Translations under genes and position numbers: made by a program | Shown here: positions 1-5,735 of the stretch, piece after piece | How the letters are laid out: each line of letters opens with the position of its first letter | Numbering within the stretch: the stretch's first letter is position 1 | Notes under the pieces: model-generated | Databases searched by the model: none | What the model saw: only the letters and a program-made list of their open reading frames with translations | Told to the model about the DNA's origin: nothing | Origin: BMS3ABIN04 sp965554225 | GTDB lineage: Bacteria > Bacteroidota > Ignavibacteria > Ignavibacteriales > Melioribacteraceae | Assembly: GCA_965554225.1 (NCBI GenBank) | Contig: CBEVZC010000166.1 | Span: forward strand, 1 to 5,992 | Direction of reading: 5' to 3' | Length of the DNA: 5,992 nucleotides

Positions 1-24
1 CTAATCTTTTAAATTAAGGATTAG
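1..24. repeat. Inverted repeat / hairpin at window start
   Basis: CTAATC at 1-6 is perfectly complementary to GATTAG at 19-24. The stem extends to nine pairs (one T-G wobble at 7/18) around a six-base A/T loop at 10-15. No T-rich run follows on the + strand. It may be the terminator of a gene lying left of the window, a convergent terminator, or a leader structure of the cytochrome operon. The left edge is cut by the window, so the full stem cannot be judged. Confidence 0.4.
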
Positions 25-53
25 CTTACTATTAAATATCATGTTTTTACTTG

Positions 54-69
54 ATTACAATTATGTAAT
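54..69. promoter_or_regulatory. Candidate operator palindrome ATTACA-N4-TGTAAT
   Basis: A perfect inverted repeat with six-base arms (ATTACA / TGTAAT) and a four-base ATTA centre lies 25 bases upstream of the preferred ATG of gene 1. Dyads of this shape are typical of dimeric regulators. The arms resemble BlaI/CopY/MecI-type half-sites (TACA...TGTA), but the centre is two bases longer than in that family. It does not match the FNR/HcpR TTGAT/TTGAC pattern on both arms. In A+T-rich DNA a chance dyad is possible, and no convincing -35/-10 pair could be placed beside it. Confidence 0.3.
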
Positions 70-94
70 TTCATTGCATTTGTTTCGGTTTTCT

Positions 95-2383
95 ATGAAA
101 AAAATTGTTCTCAAAATATTTTTGTTTTCTTTAATAAGCTTCACTTCGGTTTTCTCTTTTCAGCAAAATAATTCTGATTGTCTCGATTGTCATTCAGATA
201 ATGAATTAACTAAAATTCAGAATGGAAAAAAAATTTCCTTATTTATAAATGAAAAGAAATTTGTTAAATCTGTTCATGGTGACCTTGATTGTATAGATTG
301 CCATGAAGATTTCGACGCCGAAGAAATTCCCCATAAAGCAGGTAAAAATATTGCCAAAGTAAATTGCGGAAATTGTCATGACACAGAAGAAGTAGAAAAT
401 GGGATCCATGGGGAAAAATTAGAATGTACCGATTGCCATACAAAACACAATATCCAACCAGCAAAAACGTTAATAGGTTCAGGTGAAAAGTTCTGCTTAT
501 CCTGTCATAAATCACACAATGTTCAAGGCTATAAGCAAAGTATTCATTTTAAAAGCAGAAAACTCGGCAAAAATGCTCCGACTTGTACTACTTGCCATAG
601 TAAAAATGTACATAGTATAAAGAATGTTAAGTTCAGTCAGAAAGATTTAGATAATATTTGTGCACAATGTCACGAAGATATTGTTGGTCAATACGTAAAT
701 AGTCTTCACGGCAAAGCACTAGCGCATGGGAAATATTTAGCGCCGAATTGTATTACCTGTCATGGTGCTCATAAAATATTGTCTCACAAGAATAATAAAT
801 CCGTCACATATAAAATGAATATCCCTGCACTTTGCGGACGATGCCATAAAGACGGCACTAAAGTATCGGAACTAAAGGGAATAAGTCAGACACATATTTT
901 AAAAAATTATTCCCAATCTATTCATGGGAAAGGATTATTTGAGAGAGGTTTGATAGTAGCGGCAGCATGTACGGATTGCCACACAGCACATAGCGTCCTT
1001 CCACACACCGATCCAAATTCTACTATCAATAGAAAAAACATTGCGCATACTTGCGAACAATGTCATGCCGGAATTGAGAGAGTGCATAAAAAGGTAATAA
1101 ACGGAAAGCTTTGGGAAACTTCACCTAATAAAGTACCCGCATGTATCGACTGTCATCAGCCCCATGATATAAGACAAGTTATTTACGAAGAGAAATTTAC
1201 TGATCAATACTGCATGAATTGCCATAAGGACAAAAAGCTTTTCAAAATGATTGATGGGAGAAAAGAACCTCTATTTGTAGATTATGAAAAACATAAAAAC
1301 TCTGTACATAAAGATAATTCGTGCATAAAATGTCATACCAATATTTCAATTTCTAATAATCCGGTTTGTAAAAACAGCGGCAAGGTTGATTGTTCATCAT
1401 GCCATGCTGAAGTTGTAAATGATTACACAAAAAGTATTCACGGAGAACTTCATGCAAAAGGAAATGTAAACGCACCTTACTGTACTGATTGTCATGGGAC
1501 ACATTCAATTCAACCCAAAAAGGAAACAAATTCTCCTATCGCAAGGCAGAATATTCCGGCATTATGCTCAAAATGTCATCACGAAGGGAAAAGAGCCGCA
1601 GTAAAATATAAGGGAACAGAACATAATATTATTAAAAATTATGAAATGAGTATCCATGGACAAGGTTTATTAAAAAGTGGATTGGTAGTCTCTGCTACTT
1701 GTATTGACTGCCATACGAGCCATAGAGAATTGCCTGTTACAGACACTTTATCATCAGTAAACCGAAAGAATTTACCCAACACCTGTTCAAAATGTCATCT
1801 TGGAATATACGAGGAGTTCAATAAAAGTGTTCACAGCCCCAATGTTACTAAAACAGATAAGAAATTACCGGATTGTTATGATTGCCATAAATCTCATACA
1901 ATAGAAAGAGTGGACAAGAATGATTTTAGGCAGAGTATTATTATTCAATGCGGGCAATGCCATAAAACTTTAACGGAATCATACTTTGATACTATGCACG
2001 GAAAAGTAACAAAATTAGGCGTAGCTAAGGCAGCGAAATGTTCTGATTGCCATGGTGCACATAATATTTTATCGCCGGATAACCCGCGTTCAACATTAAG
2101 TTATCAAAACATTGTAAAGACTTGTGCAAAATGCCATCCTAATTCAAATAGAAAATTTGTAGGCTATTTTACACATGCAACTCATCATGATAAGGCTAAA
2201 TATCCATATCTTTATTATACTTATCTGTTTATGACGATACTTTTAATTGGAACTTTTTCTTTCTTCGGAATTCATACATTACTATGGCTTCCAAGAGCTT
2301 TAGTTGAACGTAAAAAGGAAAAACTAGGAGGAAAGAACGACAATCAGGATAAAGATAATAAAAAGGAAAATGAGAATGAGTAA
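95..2383 (+). CDS. 23-heme periplasmic cytochrome c with C-terminal membrane anchor
   Basis: Predicted electron-carrying subunit on the periplasmic face of the inner membrane, passing electrons between the quinone-linked cytochrome b of the next gene and unknown partners. The 762-residue protein has a signal peptide (residues 1 to about 22; KK..K then a hydrophobic core), 23 CxxCH motifs from C29 to C677, one membrane helix (about 704-732, with H727) and a charged Lys/Glu/Asp/Asn-rich cytoplasmic tail. Many motifs are CxxCHxxH and are preceded by SIHG/SVHG, whose histidines are probable distal ligands. Residues 189-377 and 433-623 are a tandem duplication of seven hemes. The ATG at 95 is preferred over the in-frame ATG at 41: it starts directly on a normal signal peptide and gives the same leader length as gene 3. 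Neither start has a clear Shine-Dalgarno site. The family link is to multiheme c partners of b-type quinone oxidoreductases such as Geobacter CbcA, which has far fewer hemes. The redox partner is unknown. Confidence 0.9.
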   Translation: MKKIVLKIFLFSLISFTSVFSFQQNNSDCLDCHSDNELTKIQNGKKISLFINEKKFVKSVHGDLDCIDCHEDFDAEEIPHKAGKNIAKVNCGNCHDTEEVENGIHGEKLECTDCHTKHNIQPAKTLIGSGEKFCLSCHKSHNVQGYKQSIHFKSRKLGKNAPTCTTCHSKNVHSIKNVKFSQKDLDNICAQCHEDIVGQYVNSLHGKALAHGKYLAPNCITCHGAHKILSHKNNKSVTYKMNIPALCGRCHKDGTKVSELKGISQTHILKNYSQSIHGKGLFERGLIVAAACTDCHTAHSVLPHTDPNSTINRKNIAHTCEQCHAGIERVHKKVINGKLWETSPNKVPACIDCHQPHDIRQVIYEEKFTDQYCMNCHKDKKLFKMIDGRKEPLFVDYEKHKNSVHKDNSCIKCHTNISISNNPVCKNSGKVDCSSCHAEVVNDYTKSIHGELHAKGNVNAPYCTDCHGTHSIQPKKETNSPIARQNIPALCSKCHHEGKRAAVKYKGTEHNIIKNYEMSIHGQGLLKSGLVVSATCIDCHTSHRELPVTDTLSSVNRKNLPNTCSKCHLGIYEEFNKSVHSPNVTKTDKKLPDCYDCHKSHTIERVDKNDFRQSIIIQCGQCHKTLTESYFDTMHGKVTKLGVAKAAKCSDCHGAHNILSPDNPRSTLSYQNIVKTCAKCHPNSNRKFVGYFTHATHHDKAKYPYLYYTYLFMTILLIGTFSFFGIHTLLWLPRALVERKKEKLGGKNDNQDKDNKKENENE
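176..382 (+). repeat. N-terminal three-heme block, copy 1
   Basis: Encodes residues 28-96 of gene 1, with hemes at C29, C66 and C91 (spacings 37 and 25). It aligns without gaps to residues 26-94 of gene 3 (3321-3527), with 51 of 69 residues identical by hand alignment. In the last 87 bases (296-382 versus 3441-3527) I count 12 differences. Similarity drops sharply after this block. Confidence 0.85.
659..1225 (+). repeat. Seven-heme module, copy A (gene 1)
   Basis: Covers residues 189-377 with CxxCH cysteines at 189, 219, 247, 292, 320, 350 and 373 (spacings 30, 28, 45, 28, 30, 23). The signature KNYxxSIHGxGL lies at 270-281 and NRKN at 312-315. It aligns with copy B 244 residues later, without gaps up to the sixth heme. 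Confidence 0.85.
1391..1963 (+). repeat. Seven-heme module, copy B (gene 1)
   Basis: Covers residues 433-623 with CxxCH cysteines at 433, 463, 491, 536, 564, 594 and 619 (spacings 30, 28, 45, 28, 30, 25). Landmarks shared with copy A at a constant offset of 244 residues include NIPALC, KNYxxSIHGxGL, CxDCHTxHxxLP and NRKN. This indicates an internal tandem duplication that has since diverged. Confidence 0.85.
2363..2367 (+). promoter_or_regulatory. Shine-Dalgarno site of gene 2
   Basis: AAGGA inside the last codons of gene 1 lies 8 bases before the ATG at 2376 but only 2 bases before the alternative in-frame ATG at 2370. The spacing therefore favours 2376 as the start. The overlap with gene 1 suggests translational coupling. 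Confidence 0.55.
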
Positions 2384-3224
2384 AGGAGTTACAGATGAAA
2401 GATATTACCAGCGCTTCGATCCGGTTTTACGAACTTTGCATTTTTTTGTTATAATTAGTTTTTTAACATTGGCTTTAACAGGAACTACAATTAAATTTTC
2501 AGGTGTTGGAATATTCCAAACTATTTCAAAATTGATGGGTGGTTATCAAGTCACGGGATTTTTACATAGAGTTGCAGCAGTTATTACTTTTGGATATTTT
2601 TTTACTCATTTAGGTTATGTATTCTATTTAAAGAAAAAAAAAGGAAAATCATACAAATATTTTCTTAGCGGCGAAAATTCTCTAATGCCGAATAAAAACG
2701 ATTTTAAAGAATATGTGCAGACAATGAAATGGTTTTTTGGAATGGGCAAAAGACCCTCTTATGGAAAGTGGACTTATTGGGAAAAGTTTGACTACCTGGC
2801 AGTTTTTTGGGGCGTTGCCATAATTGGAGCAAGTGGATTAATGTTATGGTTCCCTGAATTTTTTACGAAACTTGGTGTGCCCGGAATAGTAATTAATATT
2901 GCTACTATTATACATAGCGACGAAGCTCTCCTTGCCACAGGGTTTATTTTTACTGTGCATTTTTTCAATACTCATTTCAGACCGGATAAATTTCCTATGG
3001 ACAAAGTAATCTTTACCGGAAGTGTTCCTATTGAAGAATTAAAGAAAGATAGACCGAGGCTTTATAAAGAATTAGTTGAATCCGGGGAGTTGGATAAATA
3101 TCTAGTTGATCCACCATCAAAAGAATTTTTAACTGCTGCAAAAGTTTTTGGATTTGCCGCACTAATCACCGGAATAGTTTTCATTATTTTAATAATTTAC
3201 GCAATGGTATTTTTGTATCAATAG
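2376..3224 (+). CDS. Cytochrome b membrane subunit (di-heme, quinone-linked)
   Basis: Predicted integral inner-membrane cytochrome b carrying two b hemes and exchanging electrons between quinone and the multiheme c subunit of gene 1. The 282-residue protein has no CxxCH. Five hydrophobic helices lie near residues 23-41, 58-85, 139-160, 182-200 and 251-281. Histidines fall where the formate dehydrogenase gamma / Ni-hydrogenase cytochrome b / b561-like families place heme ligands: H22 (helix 1), H64 and H78 (helix 2), H180 and H195 (helix 4). The basic loop at 86-94 (KKKKGK) points to the cytoplasm by the positive-inside rule. The start at 2376 overlaps gene 1 by 8 bases (ATGAGTAA); an ATG at 2370 would add two residues. 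The C-terminal half of gene 3 is a paralog with identical spacing of the key histidines, but gene 2 has an extra fifth helix. The closest functional analogy is CbcB of Geobacter; the quinone site and direction of electron flow are inferred. Confidence 0.9.
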   Translation: MSKGVTDERYYQRFDPVLRTLHFFVIISFLTLALTGTTIKFSGVGIFQTISKLMGGYQVTGFLHRVAAVITFGYFFTHLGYVFYLKKKKGKSYKYFLSGENSLMPNKNDFKEYVQTMKWFFGMGKRPSYGKWTYWEKFDYLAVFWGVAIIGASGLMLWFPEFFTKLGVPGIVINIATIIHSDEALLATGFIFTVHFFNTHFRPDKFPMDKVIFTGSVPIEELKKDRPRLYKELVESGELDKYLVDPPSKEFLTAAKVFGFAALITGIVFIILIIYAMVFLYQ

Positions 3225-3235
3225 CTTAATCGCTT

Positions 3236-3239
3236 GGAG
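3236..3239 (+). promoter_or_regulatory. Shine-Dalgarno site of gene 3
   Basis: GGAG, 6 bases before the ATG at 3246, is the clearest well-spaced ribosome-binding site in the window. It argues against the in-frame TTG at 3234, which overlaps this very site and would put four extra residues ahead of the signal peptide. Confidence 0.7.
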
Positions 3240-3245
3240 TCCTTT

Positions 3246-5735
3246 ATGAACATTAAAGTTTATTTAATAGTTATTTTTCTATTAATAACTACATCAAATT
3301 TAATTCATGCACAAAACGATGACTGTCTTGATTGTCACTCTGATAAAGAGTTAGTTAAAGAAACTAAGAGCGGGAATATCTCTTTATTTATTGACGGGAA
3401 TAAGTTTAAAAATTCCGTTCATGGAGATCTGGATTGTGTTGATTGCCATGAAGATTTTGATGCGGATGAAATGCCTCATAAACCAGGGAAAAATATTGCA
3501 AAAGTAGATTGCGGTAACTGTCATGACGATATAGCAGCTAATATTAATAATGATATTCACCATAGATTAAAACAGAAAGTCGGCAATAAGGGTCCCAAAT
3601 GCGAAACGTGCCACGGAAGTCATTATATAAAGTCTCCGAAAAAAATAAGACATAAAGAAAAATATTATTGCTCACAATGCCACAATAACGTTACCATAGT
3701 CCATAGTTATCATGCCATAAAAAAAGTATCAGATAAAACATGCACTGAATGTCATGAAACTGATACAATTAGACCAGAGTTACAGAAATCTGTTCATAAA
3801 AATTTAGGGTGTTCGGACTGTCATGTTTATGAAGCAAAAAACATGGAAAAACATCAGGATAATATTCCGCATACTAGAATAGCAGATTGTTATTCGTGTC
3901 ATAAAAAAGAAAGTGACCAGCATAAAGAGAGTATCCACGGTATTTCATTAAGCGAAGGTATTGATGAAGCAGCAGCATGTTGGGATTGCCATGGTTCTCA
4001 TAACGTCCTTCATATAAATGATAAGAAAAGCCCGGTTTATAAAACGAATATTCCTAAAACTTGCGGGAAATGTCATGCAGATAAGAAAATTCAAAAAAAA
4101 TTCGACTTTCCCGTATACGACCCAGTGCAATCTTATTCTCAATCAGTGCACGGCAAATTGCTTGCTCAAGGAGCGGTTAATGTTCCTAACTGTACAACGT
4201 GCCATGGTGTTCACGATATTAAAAACGTAGTCCAGCCAAACTCAAAAATTTCTCCATATAATATTCCGAATACTTGTAAAGAATGTCATCCTCAGGAAGT
4301 GGAAGATTATGAGCAGTCAATACATTGGGTTTACGTTAAAAAGGGAGTTAGATTTGCACCTGTTTGTACCGATTGCCACAGTGAACACGGAATTAAATCG
4401 ATCAATGGCAAATTAAATTGGAAAGAAGCAAGAAAAACCCAGGAAGAAACATGTATGTTTTGTCATCAAAGCAAAAAATTAGCTAAAAAATTTGGAATTT
4501 CAGCACAAGGGCCCAAAACTTATCAAGATAGTTACCACGGTTTGGCTGTTATGCGCGGGGATGAGAAAGCAGCCATGTGTATAGATTGCCACACGGTGCA
4601 TAAAATTTTACCGGAAGAAGACCCAAAATCTTCGGTCAATGTAGCCAACGTAAAAAATACATGTAGAAAGTGCCATGCTAAAGCCACCCAAATATTCTCC
4701 GAAAGTTATTCACATATGAATATCTCTGTTGCAAGTAATAAAGCACAAAAAATTGTAAACACAATATATTTTTGGCTGATATTGTTAGTTATTGGCGGAA
4801 TGTTTATTCACAATTTAATAATCTATATTCATGATATCATAGAAAAAAGAAAACGTATAAAGGGAAATCCGACAATTCCTAGAATGACAACAAATGAAGT
4901 AATACAGCATATTTTCCTCCTTAGTTCATTCATAGTTCTTGCAATTACAGGTTTCGCCCTTAAATTTTCTCATAGTTGGTGGGGTGAAGGATTAACTAAC
5001 TTAGGCTTGAACGAAACATTGCGCCAAACTATTCACAGAATATCTGCTGTAATAATGATTGTGACCGGGCTTTATCATATTGTTTATTTAATTACAACTA
5101 AACGCGGAAAAATGGTTTTGGGTGCGATGATCCCAAAATTTAAAGATATAACCCAAGTTTCTTCAAACTTATCATACTACTTAGGATTATCTAAAACCAA
5201 ACCTGAATTTGATAAATTTGATTATACCGAAAAAGCAGAGTATTGGGCTTTAATTTGGGGAACAATAGTTATGGGAGCTACCGGATTTATTCTTTGGTTC
5301 CCAACTATGGTTGGTAATTGGGCCCCGATATGGTTAATTAAAGTAAGTCAAAGTATTCACTTTTACGAAGCCATTTTAGCCTCCCTAGCCATTGTAGTCT
5401 GGCACTGGTTTTTTGTTATATTTGATCCCGCCCAATACCCGATGAACTTAACGTGGATAGACGGCAAAATGAGTCTCCAAGAGTATTTACATCACCATAA
5501 GCTGGACGGTTATAAACTTATTTTTGAATGGATTAAAAAGAAAAACGGTTTAATTAAGGAGAACGAATTGAGTGATAATACTAAATACGTTCTAAATTCA
5601 TTGAGTACGAATAAAAAAGATGCTGATATGGTGCTGATGGAAATAATTAATAATGACAATGAGCTTGAAAAATGGCTTAGAGATTGTTTTGAAAAAGAGA
5701 AGTTAAATATCAAAATTAAACATGATGATTCTTAG
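3246..5735 (+). CDS. 16-heme cytochrome c / cytochrome b fusion (CbcL-like)
   Basis: Predicted single-chain quinone oxidoreductase: a periplasmic c-heme wire fused to a di-heme b membrane domain. The 829-residue protein has a signal peptide (about 1-23, ending in HAQ) and 16 CxxCH motifs from C27 to C473. An anchor helix follows (about 504-530, with H522 and H529), then a basic cytoplasmic linker (EKRKRIKG) and four helices near 553-574, 597-616, 665-687 and 705-726. Likely b-heme ligands are among H555, H597, H611, H705 and H720, spaced as in gene 2. Residues 735-829 form a hydrophilic, probably cytoplasmic tail of no recognised family. Residues 26-94 are nearly the same as the gene 1 N-terminus, and 215-407 match its seven-heme module. 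Geobacter CbcL has the same c-then-b fusion layout, but heme number and sequence class are not claimed to match, so no symbol is given. It sits 21 bases after gene 2. The electron acceptor is not evident. Confidence 0.9.
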   Translation: MNIKVYLIVIFLLITTSNLIHAQNDDCLDCHSDKELVKETKSGNISLFIDGNKFKNSVHGDLDCVDCHEDFDADEMPHKPGKNIAKVDCGNCHDDIAANINNDIHHRLKQKVGNKGPKCETCHGSHYIKSPKKIRHKEKYYCSQCHNNVTIVHSYHAIKKVSDKTCTECHETDTIRPELQKSVHKNLGCSDCHVYEAKNMEKHQDNIPHTRIADCYSCHKKESDQHKESIHGISLSEGIDEAAACWDCHGSHNVLHINDKKSPVYKTNIPKTCGKCHADKKIQKKFDFPVYDPVQSYSQSVHGKLLAQGAVNVPNCTTCHGVHDIKNVVQPNSKISPYNIPNTCKECHPQEVEDYEQSIHWVYVKKGVRFAPVCTDCHSEHGIKSINGKLNWKEARKTQEETCMFCHQSKKLAKKFGISAQGPKTYQDSYHGLAVMRGDEKAAMCIDCHTVHKILPEEDPKSSVNVANVKNTCRKCHAKATQIFSESYSHMNISVASNKAQKIVNTIYFWLILLVIGGMFIHNLIIYIHDIIEKRKRIKGNPTIPRMTTNEVIQHIFLLSSFIVLAITGFALKFSHSWWGEGLTNLGLNETLRQTIHRISAVIMIVTGLYHIVYLITTKRGKMVLGAMIPKFKDITQVSSNLSYYLGLSKTKPEFDKFDYTEKAEYWALIWGTIVMGATGFILWFPTMVGNWAPIWLIKVSQSIHFYEAILASLAIVVWHWFFVIFDPAQYPMNLTWIDGKMSLQEYLHHHKLDGYKLIFEWIKKKNGLIKENELSDNTKYVLNSLSTNKKDADMVLMEIINNDNELEKWLRDCFEKEKLNIKIKHDDS
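3321..3527 (+). repeat. N-terminal three-heme block, copy 2
   Basis: Encodes residues 26-94 of gene 3, with hemes at C27, C64 and C89 (spacings 37 and 25, exactly as in gene 1). Shared landmarks include ISLFI, SVHGDLDC, DCHEDFDA, PHK and GKNIAKV. Confidence 0.85.
3888..4466 (+). repeat. Seven-heme module, copy C (gene 3)
   Basis: Covers residues 215-407 with CxxCH cysteines at 215, 245, 273, 316, 344, 374 and 403 (spacings 30, 28, 43, 28, 30, 29). This is almost the same ladder as copies A and B in gene 1. SYSQSVHGKLL at 296-306 corresponds to KNYxxSIHGxGL. The module then continues into a further heme pair at C445 and C473. Confidence 0.75.

Noticed and set aside
41..94. Upstream in-frame ATG at 41 as the start of gene 1
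   Set aside because: It would add 18 residues ahead of an otherwise normal signal peptide, has no well-placed Shine-Dalgarno site, and the alignment with gene 3 supports the ATG at 95.
264..515. Minus-strand open frame of 83 codons inside gene 1
   Set aside because: It lies wholly opposite a heme-rich coding region with clear CxxCH constraint, has no recognisable domain, and reads as a shadow frame.
659..1963. Repeated CxxCH-coding sequence considered as a CRISPR array or DNA-level repeat
   Set aside because: The periodicity exists at protein level only. Repeat lengths vary and codons differ between copies, as expected for heme motifs rather than identical DNA repeats with spacers.
3948..4230. 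Short open frames on both strands inside gene 3
   Set aside because: They overlap the conserved seven-heme module of gene 3, have no domain or context, and are explained by low stop density opposite or out of frame with the real gene.
5510..5713. Minus-strand 67-codon frame opposite the gene 3 tail
   Set aside because: Its Ser/Phe/Leu-rich product is the expected complement of Lys/Asn/Glu-rich codons on the other strand; there is no independent support.
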